Positions 25,246-35,330 of a stretch of DNA of 64,000 nt are shown here, piece after piece. The notes under the pieces are model-generated. The model was not told the origin of the DNA. It saw nothing but the letters and a program-made list of their open reading frames with translations, and did no database searches. Position numbers and translations under genes: made by a program. The stretch's first letter is position 1. Every line of letters starts with the position of its first letter. Source of the DNA: JBMOUD01 sp049319665 (GTDB taxonomy: Bacteria; Pseudomonadota; Gammaproteobacteria; Enterobacterales; Enterobacteriaceae); the NCBI RefSeq assembly GCF_049319665.1, contig NZ_JBMOUD010000006.1, positions 124,001 to 188,000 of the forward strand, read 5' to 3'.

Positions 25246-26820
25246 ATGCGTCTGGAAGTTTTTTGCGAAGATCGTTTAGGTCTTGCCCGAGAATTACTCG
25301 ATTTGCTGGTTTCACGCAGCATTGATTTACATGGCATTGAGATTGCTGCCACAGGCCGTATTTATCTCAATTTTTCGCAGCTGGATTTTGACACTTTCCG
25401 TGCCTTAATGGCAGAAATACGCCGTATTGAGGGCGTTACCGACGTTCGTACTGTTTCTTACATGCCTTCTGAGCGCGAACAGCGAGCACTGCGAGCACTA
25501 TTGGTTTCCATGCCTGAACCGGTGTTCTCTATTGATATGAAAGGCAAGATTGAACAAGCCAACCCTGCGGCGCAAGAGTTGTTCGAGCTTGATGAAAATA
25601 AAATCTGTACCTATACCGCCAGTGGGCTGATAGGCAGTTATAACTTTGCTCGTTGGTTAGAACACGAGAGTACACAGTCACATACTGAACGGGTGGTTAT
25701 TCGTAATCAGAACTTCTTAATGGATATCACGCCAATTCAACTTGATAACGGTAACAAATCCAGCGATGTCGTTGGTGCTGTTGTAATGTTGAAATCAACT
25801 GCTCGCATGGGACGCCAGTTGCAGGATTTGACGGTCAACGATGAGCGCGAATTTGACCATATCGTTGCTACTAGCATGAAAATGCGTCAGGTATTAGAGC
25901 AAGCTCGCAAACTGGCAATGCTAGATGCGCCGCTATTGATCATTGGTGATACCGGGACCGGTAAAGACTTATTAGCGCGAGCCTGTCATTTGCGCAGCGC
26001 ACGTGGCAAGAAACCTTTCCTTGGTCTCAACTGTGCCTCGCTGCCTGATGATGTGGTAGAGAGCGAGTTATTTGGTTATGCGCCGGGTGCTTACCCTAAT
26101 GCTATCGAAGGGAAAAAAGGCTTCTTCGAACAGGCCAACGGTGGTTCGGTGCTGCTTGATGAAATCGGCGAAATGTCGCCGAGAATGCAGATTAAACTAC
26201 TGCGTTTTCTCAATGACGGTACTTTCCGCCGCGTTGGAGAGGAGCACGAAGTTCAGGTGAATGTTCGGGTTATTTGCGCGACACAAAAGAACCTGGTTGA
26301 GTTGGTACAACGCGGTGAATTCCGTGAGGATTTATATTATCGACTTAACGTTCTGACTATTAATTTGCCGCCATTGCGCGACCGCCCGGCAGATATCATG
26401 CCGTTAACCGAGCTTTTTGTCGCAAGGTTCTCCGACGAGCAAGGGATGATTCGACCTAAGCTTTCGCCGCAGTTAGGCGGTTATTTAATGAATTACAGTT
26501 GGCCGGGTAACGTGCGTCAGTTAAAAAACTCAATCTATCGGGCCTTGACCCAATTAGAAGGAGCAGAACTGCGACCGCAGGATATCGTATTGCCGGACTT
26601 TGATGCGGAAATTACGCTTGGGGATGAAGTGCTTAATGGCTCGCTGGATGATATCAGCAGACGTTTTGAGCGTTCAGTATTAACCCGGTTATATCAAACA
26701 TATCCGAGTACGCGCAAACTGGCGAAACGCCTTGGTGTTTCCCATACGGCGATTGCCAACAAGCTGCGCGACTATGGATTAAGCCACCGTAAAAGTGATG
26801 CCAGCGAAAGCGAAGAGTAA
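25246..26820 (+). CDS. tyrR: Transcriptional regulator TyrR of aromatic amino acid genes
   Basis: The 524 residues (513 in E. coli) start MRLEVFCEDRLGLARELLDLL, an ACT-like domain, followed by a PAS domain (about 80-190), an AAA+ domain with Walker A GDTGTGKD and Walker B LLDEIGEM, and a C-terminal helix-turn-helix (RKLAKRLGVSHTAIANKL). The loop that is GAFTGA in true sigma-54 activators reads GAYPNA, as expected for TyrR, which works with sigma-70. It senses tyrosine, phenylalanine and tryptophan and controls their synthesis and uptake. Confidence 0.96.
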   Translation: MRLEVFCEDRLGLARELLDLLVSRSIDLHGIEIAATGRIYLNFSQLDFDTFRALMAEIRRIEGVTDVRTVSYMPSEREQRALRALLVSMPEPVFSIDMKGKIEQANPAAQELFELDENKICTYTASGLIGSYNFARWLEHESTQSHTERVVIRNQNFLMDITPIQLDNGNKSSDVVGAVVMLKSTARMGRQLQDLTVNDEREFDHIVATSMKMRQVLEQARKLAMLDAPLLIIGDTGTGKDLLARACHLRSARGKKPFLGLNCASLPDDVVESELFGYAPGAYPNAIEGKKGFFEQANGGSVLLDEIGEMSPRMQIKLLRFLNDGTFRRVGEEHEVQVNVRVICATQKNLVELVQRGEFREDLYYRLNVLTINLPPLRDRPADIMPLTELFVARFSDEQGMIRPKLSPQLGGYLMNYSWPGNVRQLKNSIYRALTQLEGAELRPQDIVLPDFDAEITLGDEVLNGSLDDISRRFERSVLTRLYQTYPSTRKLAKRLGVSHTAIANKLRDYGLSHRKSDASESEE

Positions 26821-26831
26821 CCACTGATAAT

Positions 26832-26866
26832 AAAAAGCCCCGCAGAGCGATCTGCGGGGCTTTTTT
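26832..26866. terminator. Bidirectional terminator between tyrR and tpx
   Basis: GCCCCGCAGA (26837-26846) and TCTGCGGGGC (26851-26860) form a perfect 10-bp stem with a GCGA loop, flanked by A5 and T6. It serves both convergent genes. Confidence 0.93.
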
Positions 26867-26891
26867 GTCATGCTATTTGCCAGATATGATG

Positions 26892-27395
26892 TTACTTCAA
26901 TACCGCCAGGGCAGCGTCGTAATCTGGCTCAGAGGTGATTTCATTCACCAGCTCGCTATGGATCACTTTGTCATTCTCATCCAGAACGACCACGGCACGT
27001 GCGGTCAGACCAGCAAGAGCGCTATCGCTGATAGCCACGCCGTAATCTGCTTTAAATTCAGTGCCACGCAGCGTTGATAAAGTCACAACATTCGATAATC
27101 CTTCAGCACCACAAAAACGAGACTGGGCAAAAGGCAGATCAGCAGAGATACACAGCACTACAGTGTTGTCGATTTCACTCGCTAACTGATTAAATTTGCG
27201 TACTGATGTCGCGCAAACGCCAGTATCAATACTTGGGAAAATGTTCAGTACTTTGCGTTTACCTGCGTAGCTGCTAAGTGCTACGTCAGTCAGGTCTTTA
27301 GCAACCAGAGTGAAAGGTTTTGCAGTGTCGCCAGTTTTTGGCAGGTGCCCGGCAACGCTGACTGGATTGCTTTGAAAATGTACGGTCTGGCTCAT
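26892..27395 (-). CDS. tpx: Thiol peroxidase
   Basis: I start at ATG 27395 (MSQTVHFQ), preceded by AAAGGAT, rather than at the upstream ATG that adds 9 residues. The 167-residue product is a periredoxin of the atypical 2-Cys type with peroxidatic Cys in DTGVCATSVRKF and resolving Cys in SRFCGAEGL. It reduces peroxides with thioredoxin. Conserved next to tyrR in enterobacteria. Confidence 0.96.
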   Translation of the reverse strand: MSQTVHFQSNPVSVAGHLPKTGDTAKPFTLVAKDLTDVALSSYAGKRKVLNIFPSIDTGVCATSVRKFNQLASEIDNTVVLCISADLPFAQSRFCGAEGLSNVVTLSTLRGTEFKADYGVAISDSALAGLTARAVVVLDENDKVIHSELVNEITSEPDYDAALAVLK

Positions 27396-27636
27396 GATTT
27401 TATCCTTTGTACAATGTGTCAATCGGCCCTCAGTGTAGGGGAACGTGTTGAGGTTGGGTAGTGAAAGTTTAGGGAGGAGTGAGGATATAAAATAGAGGCT
27501 AACAGAGGATAAATCCTTGGCTAGGTCAAAGAAAATAAAAAATCCTCAAAGAACAGTATAAACTTTTAGCGGATGAATCTAATGAGTGATACAAATTAGG
27601 GCGTGCTAAAAAAATCAATTGGTTAACGGGGGTTTT

Positions 27637-29271
27637 ATGCTACAAGGACGCAGGGCTGGCGCAACAGTGATTCGCTTGAGTGCCATTTTTATTGCGCTTT
27701 ATGTTGGACAGGGAGGCGCGGCGCAAGTCCCTGCCGGAACTCAGCTTGCCGCCAAACAAGAGATCGTTCGCCATATCAAAGATGAGCCTGCCTCATTGGA
27801 TCCTGCCAAGGTGATTGGGCTACCTGAAGCACAGGTGGTTCGCGATTTGTTTGAAGGGTTAGTTAATCAGGATGCCAAAGGCAATAGCGTTCCTGGTGTT
27901 GCCGCGAGCTGGACGTCGCAAAACAATCAAATCTATATTTTCAATCTACGCAAAGATGCTCGCTGGTCTAACGGCGACCCTGTGACTGCGCAGGATTTTG
28001 TCTATAGCTGGCGGCGACTGGTTGATCCACATAACGCCTTATCCGGCGCTTGGTTTGCCGGGCTGGCCGGTATTGAAAATGCTGATGAAATTATTGCCGG
28101 TAAAATGCCGGTAGAAAAGCTTGGTGTCACCGCGGTCGATAAATATCAGCTCAAAGTGCAGCTTTCTCATCCAGTACCTTATTTTATCAGTCTGTTGGCA
28201 AACTTTAGCCTATTCCCTGTGCATCAAGCCACGGTCGAAAAATATGGCGCTGATTGGACTAAACCCGGAAATATAGTCGGTAACGGCGCGTTTACGCTAC
28301 AGCAGAGAGTGGTAAACGAAAGGCTGGTGGCACAACCTAATCCCTACTATTGGGATCATAAAAATACCGTACTGACTAAAGTCACCTTTGTGCCGATCAA
28401 TAAAGAATCCAGCGCCACAAACCGCTATCTGGCTGGGGATTTAGATATCACCGAGTCCTTTCCGAAAGATCAGTACCACAAATTACTCAAACAGCTTCCT
28501 GGACAAGTTTTTACACCTAATCAGCTAGCGACCTACTATTATGCGTTTAATACTCAACGGGCGCCGACCAATGATGTTCGGGTACGCCAGGCGTTGTCTT
28601 ACAGTATTGACCGCACGATTATCGCTGAAAAAATATTAGGTTCTGGTGAAAAACCAGCGTGGCGCTTCACCCCTGATGTGACCAATGGTTTTGCGCCCGC
28701 AAAGAGCGAGCTACAGCAGTATTCTCAGGCAGAATTAGACCAACAAGCTAAGGGATTATTGGCTGCCGCCGGCTATGGCCCAACGCATCCTTTGAAGCTA
28801 ACGCTGCTTTATAATTCTAATGAAGGTAATCAGAAAATTGCGATTGCTGTCGCATCGATGTGGAAGAAAGCATTGGGCGCTGAGGTTAAATTGGTTAACC
28901 AAGAATGGAAAACTTATATCGATAATCGCAACAGTGGGAATTTCGATGTTATTCGCGCCTCATGGGTTGGTGATTATAATGAGGCATCAACCTTCCTCTC
29001 TTTATTAGGCTCAACGCATAGCGGCAATATCAGTAAATTCAGTAATACCAGCTACGATGCATTATTGGCTGATGCTAGCCGTGAAACCAATGCGAAGCTG
29101 CGTAATGAAGATTACAATAAGGCCGAGCAAATCATCTTATCTGAAGCCCCGATTGCGCCAATTTATCAATACACCAATGGTAGATTGATAAAACCTTGGG
29201 TTAAAGGCTATCCAATAGATAATCCTGAGGATGTGGCTTACAGTCAGGAGCTCTATATCCTGAAACACTGA
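27637..29271 (+). CDS. mppA: Periplasmic oligopeptide-binding protein, MppA/OppA type
   Basis: The start is ATG 27637 with GGGGG 5 bases upstream. A signal peptide (VIRLSAIFIALYVGQGGAA) leads a 544-residue SBP_bac_5 protein: EPASLDPAKV, RDLFEGLV, PGVAASW and LRKDARWSNGDPVTAQDFVYSWRRL. These bind peptides for an Opp-type transporter; MppA of E. coli carries murein tripeptide and also lies between tpx and zntB. No permease genes follow, so it depends on a transporter elsewhere. Position favours mppA over oppA, though sequence alone does not decide. Confidence 0.75.
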   Translation: MLQGRRAGATVIRLSAIFIALYVGQGGAAQVPAGTQLAAKQEIVRHIKDEPASLDPAKVIGLPEAQVVRDLFEGLVNQDAKGNSVPGVAASWTSQNNQIYIFNLRKDARWSNGDPVTAQDFVYSWRRLVDPHNALSGAWFAGLAGIENADEIIAGKMPVEKLGVTAVDKYQLKVQLSHPVPYFISLLANFSLFPVHQATVEKYGADWTKPGNIVGNGAFTLQQRVVNERLVAQPNPYYWDHKNTVLTKVTFVPINKESSATNRYLAGDLDITESFPKDQYHKLLKQLPGQVFTPNQLATYYYAFNTQRAPTNDVRVRQALSYSIDRTIIAEKILGSGEKPAWRFTPDVTNGFAPAKSELQQYSQAELDQQAKGLLAAAGYGPTHPLKLTLLYNSNEGNQKIAIAVASMWKKALGAEVKLVNQEWKTYIDNRNSGNFDVIRASWVGDYNEASTFLSLLGSTHSGNISKFSNTSYDALLADASRETNAKLRNEDYNKAEQIILSEAPIAPIYQYTNGRLIKPWVKGYPIDNPEDVAYSQELYILKH

Positions 29272-29337
29272 TTTTGCTCAGGTGTCGCGGCCTGGTTATC
29301 TTGTAATAGATAGGGCAAAAACGCCATTTTAGTCCCT

Positions 29338-29370
29338 ATAATGCCCAACATCTTTGTTGGGCATTATTTT
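29338..29370 (+). terminator. Terminator after the peptide-binding protein gene
   Basis: ATAATGCCCAACA (29338-29350) pairs perfectly with TGTTGGGCATTAT (29355-29367) around a TCTT loop and is followed by T-rich sequence. Confidence 0.88.
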
Positions 29371-29448
29371 GTAATATTTTGATAAGTAATCATTTAATAG
29401 AACTCTGCTAAACTTGCAAAGAATCTACCGAATACAGCGAGGGCTGCC

Positions 29449-30429
29449 GTGGAAGTAATTAAAGGTAATGAACTGCAGGTTGCTGATGCGGTTTACGCCT
29501 ACCAGTTGAATGGCAAAGGCGGTGTCAGTGACATTAATGACCAAACGCAGGCTTCGCAGGAAGATCCCTGCTGGTTGCATCTGGATTATTCTCTGCCCGC
29601 CAGTCAACAGTGGATCACCAACACGCCACTATTGCCAGATAATGTTCGCGAGGCCTTAGCTGGTAATAGCGTTCGGCCTAAAGTGCTGCGAATGGGCGAG
29701 GGTACGCTGATCACGCTTCGTTGTATTAATCTCAATGACAATGCGCGCCCCGACCAATTGGTAACAATCCGGGTTTACCTGACGGATAAAATGATTGTTT
29801 CTACCCGTCATCGTAAAGTCTCGCTGACGGAGTTGGTTGCTGATATGCAAAATGGCAGCGGCCCGACGGATACCGGCAGTTGGTTGGTGGAGATGTGTGA
29901 TGTGCTGACCGATCACACCAGTGACTTTATTGAAGATTTGCATGATAAAATTATCGATTTTGAAGACGATCTGATGGAGCAACGGATGCCTGAACGCGGG
30001 CAGATGGCGCTACTACGTAAACAACTCATCGTATTGCGACGTTATATGTCGCCACAACGCGATGTTTTTGCTCGCTTGGCCAGCGAACGCTTGCCGTGGA
30101 TGAGTGATGACGAGCGCAGACGTATGCAAGAAATTGCCGATCGCTTAGGCCGCGGCTTGGATGATTTAGACTCCAGCATTGCGCGTACGGGCGTGTTGGC
30201 TGATGAAATTAGCTCATTGATGGCCGATTCCCTTAACCGCAGAACCTATACCATGTCTCTGCTGGCGATGGTTTTCTTGCCTACCACGTTTTTGACCGGT
30301 TTGTTTGGGGTCAACCTTGGTGGTATTCCAGGCGCATCATCGCATTACAGTTTTCTCATCTTCTGTGCACTGCTGGTGGTATTAGTCGGCGGAGTGGCCT
30401 GGTGGATGAAACGCAGTAACTGGTTATAG
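29449..30429 (+). CDS. zntB: Zinc transport protein ZntB (CorA family)
   Basis: The GTG at 29449 begins a 326-residue product (327 in E. coli) starting MEVIKGNELQVADAVYAYQL. A cytoplasmic funnel domain precedes two C-terminal membrane helices, with the pore motif FGVNLGGIPG between them; ZntB has GVN where CorA has GMN. It moves zinc across the inner membrane. Confidence 0.95.
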   Translation: MEVIKGNELQVADAVYAYQLNGKGGVSDINDQTQASQEDPCWLHLDYSLPASQQWITNTPLLPDNVREALAGNSVRPKVLRMGEGTLITLRCINLNDNARPDQLVTIRVYLTDKMIVSTRHRKVSLTELVADMQNGSGPTDTGSWLVEMCDVLTDHTSDFIEDLHDKIIDFEDDLMEQRMPERGQMALLRKQLIVLRRYMSPQRDVFARLASERLPWMSDDERRRMQEIADRLGRGLDDLDSSIARTGVLADEISSLMADSLNRRTYTMSLLAMVFLPTTFLTGLFGVNLGGIPGASSHYSFLIFCALLVVLVGGVAWWMKRSNWL

Positions 30430-30482
30430 CGGTAAATCGTGGCAAGCCTGATCTGATGCAGCGGCTTGCCCGAATTTCAGGC

Positions 30483-30505
30483 AAAAAAAACCGGTCAGAG
30501 ACCGG
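30483..30505 (-). terminator. Minus-strand terminator between zntB and rnb
   Basis: CCGGTC (30491-30496) and GACCGG (30500-30505) form a 6-bp stem with a 3-base loop; A8 at 30483-30490 is a U-run only for minus-strand transcripts. It implies a minus-strand unit to its right other than rnb, which has its own terminator. Confidence 0.65.
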
Positions 30506-30522
30506 CGTTTGAATCAATTGTG

Positions 30523-30806
30523 CTATGCAATAATTCTTAAAATAATGAAGTAGGACAATATGGAGCACAACGCCCATCGCTTGACGTTGTATTCACCTGC
30601 GAGAAAGATATTGCGCCAATTAGCATCTATACATGTTGATTTAGCGCAATCTTTTGGCGGAAGAATCTCATAAGGTGTTTTTCCGAAGTCGAATACGTTA
30701 TCTATTCCAATAAACTCAGACAAATTGCATTCTCAAAGTCCAAAGCGGTAGCCGTTGACCTTGTAGTTGAGCTTCACCTCGATGGTGCACTCATCTTTTT
30801 CAAGAT
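30523..30806 (-). pseudogene. Decayed minus-strand coding remnant
   Basis: One minus-strand frame reads HLEKDECTIEVKLNYKVNGY, RFGL, then TGA (30733-30735), then continues ECNLSEFIGIDNVFDFGK ... KRWALCSILSY to TAG at 30523. Codon use in the first part (many C-ending codons) differs from the second. No start is seen. It lies between the rnb terminator and a separate minus-strand terminator. I take it as a gene remnant with a nonsense codon. Family not recognised. The remaining 30430-30520 holds only the terminator. Confidence 0.35.
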
Positions 30807-30807
30807 G

Positions 30808-30838
30808 AAAAAAAGCCGGTTTAGTTACCCAAACCGGC
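30808..30838 (-). terminator. rnb terminator
   Basis: On the minus strand GCCGGTTT (30838-30831) pairs with AAACCGGC (30822-30815), followed by a T7 run. It lies 48 bases beyond the rnb stop. Confidence 0.9.
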
Positions 30839-30885
30839 TCTCAGATAGCTTTTCACCCACGGCCATTAAACCGCAGGTTATATTG

Positions 30886-32850
30886 TTAAGCTGTAGGCTT
30901 AGCGACTTCAGCCGCAGGCTTTGCGATCACATTACGTGTTTCCATGCGCACTTCGGCAATATTTACATCGATAATGTCACTCTGACGATAAGCGACTTCA
31001 CCTTTGATCAACACACTGCCGGTTTCTACGCTACACACCAGCTCATCACGAACTGCGTGTAGGAATGGCGCAGGGATAAAGGCAACCGCACCGATATCTT
31101 GTAGACGAACGCGCAGGCCACCGCGGGTTACATCGATAATTTCAGCGCTGAATTTCACTTCATTGCCGACTTTATCTTGCAAGTAACGCGCATACAGCCA
31201 GTCACCAACATCACGTTCTGCCATACGGTTCAGACGGCGACGCTCAGCCAATTGTAGCGTCATATCATCTTGTGGCTTCTCAGCGCTTTGCTGGGTAATC
31301 ATCGCTTTAAGTAGACGGTGATTGACCATATCGCCGTATTTACGAATTGGCGATGTCCAGGTGGCGTAAGCTTCTAGTCCCAACCCAAAGTGTGGGCCTG
31401 GTACGGTGCTGATTTCTGCAAAGGTCTGGAAACGACGAATGCGGCCATCAAGGAACTGGGTTGGCAAAGCGTCGAGCTTACGGCGTAACACGCAAAAACC
31501 TGGCAGTGTCAGCAAGGTTTCTGCATCTGCTTCAATGTCATTGGCCTGCAAGACCGTAACAGCCTGTTCCACCAGCAGTGGGTCAAAACCGGTGTGGACG
31601 TTATAAACGCCAAAGCCCAAACTGTCGCGCAGTGCAATAGCGGCACAAACGTTAGCGGCAATCATGGACTCTTCAACGATGCGGTTGGCGATACGGCGAT
31701 GTTCGGCGATGATCTCCAACACATTGCCTTTCTCACCCAACACAAAGCGGAAGTCTGGGCGATCTTTAAACACTAACGCGTTAGTCGTACGCCAATCGCT
31801 GCGCACATCACAGACGCGTTTCAGCAAGCGAATCTGCCCGGCGATAGTGTCGTTTTGTGGCTGCCATGCACTTTTCTCATCCTGCTCCAGCCAATCAGAA
31901 ACATCGTCATAGGCCAGTTTAGCTTGAGATATAATCGTGGCGGCGAAGAAGCGAATATCGTTGCCTAATGCACCATCAGCAGACAGTGTCACGCTGCACG
32001 CCATTACCGGACGTTTAACGTCTGGCCAAAGCGAACAAATATCATCAGACAAATCGCGTGGCAACATCGGGATATTAAAGCCCGGAAGATAGTTGGTGAA
32101 CGCGCGTTTACGCGCAATATTGTCTAGCTCGCTGCCTTCGGCGACATAAGCGGTCGGATCGGCAATCGCGATAGTCAGCTGTAGCGTGCCATCACCGTTG
32201 TCTTTCACATACAGCGCATCATCCATATCCTGAGTGCTGGCACTGTCTATCGTCACAAACGGCAGGGTGGTCAGATCTTCACGCGTCAGACCTTGATTCT
32301 CCAGCTCAGCAAACTCGGCAACCGGCGCTTCACGCTCCAGATTATGACGAGCCAAGGTGACCCACCAAGGTGCCAGATCATCACTGCCGGTGGTGATCCA
32401 TTCGGTCAGTTCAGCCTGAAAACCACGATCGCCTTCTTTTAACGGATGGCGGCGCATCTCAGCCACGCACCAGTCACCATCATTAACCTCATGATTAAAT
32501 TGACGGCCGGCACGGCAAGGAATGGCATCACGTAATAAAGGATGATCAGGCAGGATGGACAGACGATCGTCTTTTTTCGTCACTCGACCAACAAAACGGC
32601 TCAGGAAAGGTTCTACCAAGGTTTCTGGCTGCACGATCTCGCGATCTTTCTCTGTATGAACAGAGGCAATGATGCGGTCGCCGTGCATGACTTTTTTCAT
32701 GTGTGGTGGTGGAATGAAATAGCTTTTTTGACCATCTACTTCAAGAAAGCCAAAGCCTTTCTCAGTGCCTTTCACAATACCTTCAAGGCGTGGAGTCTGA
32801 GAGTGAAGTTGCTGTTTTAACTGCGCGAGCAGCGGGTTATCTTGAAACAT
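30886..32850 (-). CDS. rnb: Exoribonuclease II
   Basis: The 654 residues start MFQDNPLLAQLKQQLHS as in E. coli RNase II (644). Cold-shock RNA-binding domains occupy the N-terminus, the RNB domain carries its metal site in DSASTQDMDDALYV, and an S1 domain is at the end (VTRGGLRVRLQDIGAVAF). It degrades single-stranded mRNA 3' to 5'. A short Ala/Lys/Pro-rich C-terminal tail makes it slightly longer. Confidence 0.97.
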   Translation of the reverse strand: MFQDNPLLAQLKQQLHSQTPRLEGIVKGTEKGFGFLEVDGQKSYFIPPPHMKKVMHGDRIIASVHTEKDREIVQPETLVEPFLSRFVGRVTKKDDRLSILPDHPLLRDAIPCRAGRQFNHEVNDGDWCVAEMRRHPLKEGDRGFQAELTEWITTGSDDLAPWWVTLARHNLEREAPVAEFAELENQGLTREDLTTLPFVTIDSASTQDMDDALYVKDNGDGTLQLTIAIADPTAYVAEGSELDNIARKRAFTNYLPGFNIPMLPRDLSDDICSLWPDVKRPVMACSVTLSADGALGNDIRFFAATIISQAKLAYDDVSDWLEQDEKSAWQPQNDTIAGQIRLLKRVCDVRSDWRTTNALVFKDRPDFRFVLGEKGNVLEIIAEHRRIANRIVEESMIAANVCAAIALRDSLGFGVYNVHTGFDPLLVEQAVTVLQANDIEADAETLLTLPGFCVLRRKLDALPTQFLDGRIRRFQTFAEISTVPGPHFGLGLEAYATWTSPIRKYGDMVNHRLLKAMITQQSAEKPQDDMTLQLAERRRLNRMAERDVGDWLYARYLQDKVGNEVKFSAEIIDVTRGGLRVRLQDIGAVAFIPAPFLHAVRDELVCSVETGSVLIKGEVAYRQSDIIDVNIAEVRMETRNVIAKPAAEVAKPTA

Positions 32851-32995
32851 ATCGTCCAGAGAATAAGGTTAAAGAGGCTCGATTAGCGGCAGACAGTTTT
32901 ACGCGAAACGGGCTCGACGGGCAAGTGGCATCTAGCCCTTTAGCACCATAACCTTGGCACTAAAGGGGAGATGAATTACGCGACAGACCTAAACC

Positions 32996-35302
32996 TTAGG
33001 CGATACGCTGTAGATCGGGTTGCTGTTCACAGCGGCGAATCACCACAGGAACAGATTTTGAGGTAGGAGTATGCGTCTGGTCACCAAAGCTGTTCAGCGG
33101 AACCAGCGGGTTGGTTTCCGGATAATAAGCCGCCAAATTGCCACGCGGAATATCATAGCTGACCAGCTTAAACCCGGTCACTTTACGCTCGATACCATCG
33201 GTCCATAGCGTCTCTATTTCTACTAACTCGCCATCTGCCATATTTAAATCGGCCAGGTCCTGCGGGTTAATGAACAACACTTCACGCTGACCATACACGC
33301 CACGATAACGGTCATCTAAACCATAAATTGTGGTGTTGTATTGGTCATGCGAACGCAATGTTTGCAGGGTAAATGGCGCTTTCTGATTAATTTCCGGGAT
33401 CACGCGCTCAGGCAGCGGATCGTGGCTAAAGTTGGCTTTGCCATTTGGCGTTGCAAATTTCAGCTCGGCTGCGGCATTGCCCAGATAGAAACCGCCTTTA
33501 ATATCACAACGTTTATTAAAATCAGTAAAGCCGGGTACCGTTGCTTCAATATGATCGCGGATCAAATTGTAGTCTTCGGCCAGTGCTAACCAATCCATAT
33601 ATTTGTCACCGAGCACGGCGTTGGCGATACCACAAACGATAGCGGTTTCTGAACGTTGCTCAGGTGATAATGGTATCCCGACGCCTTCAGAGGCGTGAAC
33701 CATACTAAAGGAGTCTTCGACGGTAATAAATTGTGAGCCGGTCGCACGGATGTCCAATTCGGTACGCCCAAGCGTAGGGAGGATCAGCGCATCATGCCCT
33801 GGCGTCAAATGGCTCCGATTGAGTTTGGTACTGATTTGTACAGTCAGCTCACAATTGCTCATCGCTTGCAGCGTGCGTGGGGTGTCTGGTGCAGCAGATG
33901 CCAGATTACCACCAAGACAAACCAATACTTTGGCTTCATGGCGCAACATGGCTTCCAACGCTTCGACGGTGTTATGACCCATTTCACGCGGCGGAGTGAA
34001 TTTAAAATGACGCTCCATGTTATCAAGCAGCACTTTTGGCGCTTTCTCATCGATACCCATAGTGCGGTTACCCTGTACGTTACTGTGGCCACGAACAGGG
34101 CACAGACCCGCACCTGGTTTACCCAACTGACCGAATAGCAACTGGAGATTAGTCACTTCTCGAATAGTGGGTACCGAGTGTTTATGTTGAGTCAGGCCCA
34201 TGGCCCAGGTGCAAATTACGCGTTCAGCCTGCATATAAATATTTGCAGCTTCGCGTAGATCGCTTTCACTCAAACCAGACTGCTCGATAATTTTCTCCCA
34301 ACTGGTTTGGTCAACGATAGCGAAATAGTCTTCAACACCGACGCAGTTCTCGGCAATAAAAGCTTCATCGAATAGAGAAGGCTGTCCGTTGGCCAGACGT
34401 TCACGATGGGTTTCGAGCAGGGCTTTTACCATGCCACGCACCACGGCCATATCACCGCCCAGATTAGGTTGGTAATACGCAGAGCTAATGCGGCCTGATT
34501 TAGTGGTGACAACTTCTAGTGGTTTTTGCGGATCGGCAAAACGCTCTAAGCCGCGTTCACGAAGGGTGTTAAAGCTGACGACTTTTGCGCCACGATCGGC
34601 AGCATGACGCAGGCTATGCAGCATACGCGGGTGGTTCGTGCCGGGATTCTGTCCAAAGACAAAAATAGCATCGGCTTTCTCAAAGTCATCCAAACGGATA
34701 GTGCCTTTACCCACGCCGATACTTTGTTTCAACGCCACGCCGCTGGCTTCATGACACATATTCGAACAGTCAGGGAAATTGTTGGTACCGAACATGCGGC
34801 CAAAAACTTGATAAAGGTAAGACGCTTCGTTACTGGCGCGACCAGAAGTATAGAACTCAGCTTGGTCTGGGCTTTCTAACCCGTTGAGATGGCTTGCGAT
34901 AAGAGCAAACGCATCGTCCCAACTGATAGGTTCGTAATGATCGGTCGTGCGGTTGTAACGCATCGGATGGGTCAGACGGCCTTGGTACTCGAGGAAATAG
35001 TCACTCTGGGCACGCAGCTTGCTGACGCTATGTTGCTGGAAGAATTCTGGCTCGACGGCTCTACGCGTGGCTTCCCAACTGACCGCTTTCGCACCGTTTT
35101 CACAAAAACTGAAAGTACTGTGATTATCATCGCCCCAGGCACAACCCGGGCAGTCAAATCCACGGCCTTTATTAACACGCATTAAATTGCGCAGGTTTTT
35201 TAGGGTGTTTTTACTGTCGAGTACAAAGCGCGTGGTTGACTCCAACGCGCCCCAGCCACCGGCTGCTCCAGTGTAAGGCTTTATCTCAGATTTGAATTTC
35301 AT
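32996..35302 (-). CDS. ydeP: YdeP-type molybdopterin oxidoreductase
   Basis: The 768 residues (759 for E. coli YdeP) start MKFKSEIKPYTGAAGGWGAL. Cys residues in CPGCAWG and SFCENG are likely Fe-S ligands, FGQNPGTNHPRM and GRASNEASYLYQ lie in the molybdopterin-binding folds, and CHEASGVALKQSIGVG is where FdhF has its Mo-binding Cys/Sec. No Tat signal is present, so it is cytoplasmic. The substrate is unknown; in E. coli ydeP is linked to acid resistance. It is a single-gene unit, with an inverted repeat just upstream. Confidence 0.9.
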   Translation of the reverse strand: MKFKSEIKPYTGAAGGWGALESTTRFVLDSKNTLKNLRNLMRVNKGRGFDCPGCAWGDDNHSTFSFCENGAKAVSWEATRRAVEPEFFQQHSVSKLRAQSDYFLEYQGRLTHPMRYNRTTDHYEPISWDDAFALIASHLNGLESPDQAEFYTSGRASNEASYLYQVFGRMFGTNNFPDCSNMCHEASGVALKQSIGVGKGTIRLDDFEKADAIFVFGQNPGTNHPRMLHSLRHAADRGAKVVSFNTLRERGLERFADPQKPLEVVTTKSGRISSAYYQPNLGGDMAVVRGMVKALLETHRERLANGQPSLFDEAFIAENCVGVEDYFAIVDQTSWEKIIEQSGLSESDLREAANIYMQAERVICTWAMGLTQHKHSVPTIREVTNLQLLFGQLGKPGAGLCPVRGHSNVQGNRTMGIDEKAPKVLLDNMERHFKFTPPREMGHNTVEALEAMLRHEAKVLVCLGGNLASAAPDTPRTLQAMSNCELTVQISTKLNRSHLTPGHDALILPTLGRTELDIRATGSQFITVEDSFSMVHASEGVGIPLSPEQRSETAIVCGIANAVLGDKYMDWLALAEDYNLIRDHIEATVPGFTDFNKRCDIKGGFYLGNAAAELKFATPNGKANFSHDPLPERVIPEINQKAPFTLQTLRSHDQYNTTIYGLDDRYRGVYGQREVLFINPQDLADLNMADGELVEIETLWTDGIERKVTGFKLVSYDIPRGNLAAYYPETNPLVPLNSFGDQTHTPTSKSVPVVIRRCEQQPDLQRIA

Positions 35303-35330
35303 AATTTGTGTCTTCGCAGGTGTTATGAGC

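Noticed and set aside
30733..30735. In-frame TGA read as selenocysteine in the minus-strand remnant
   Set aside because: No SECIS-like hairpin directly after it and no known selenoprotein pattern; a nonsense codon in a relic is simpler.
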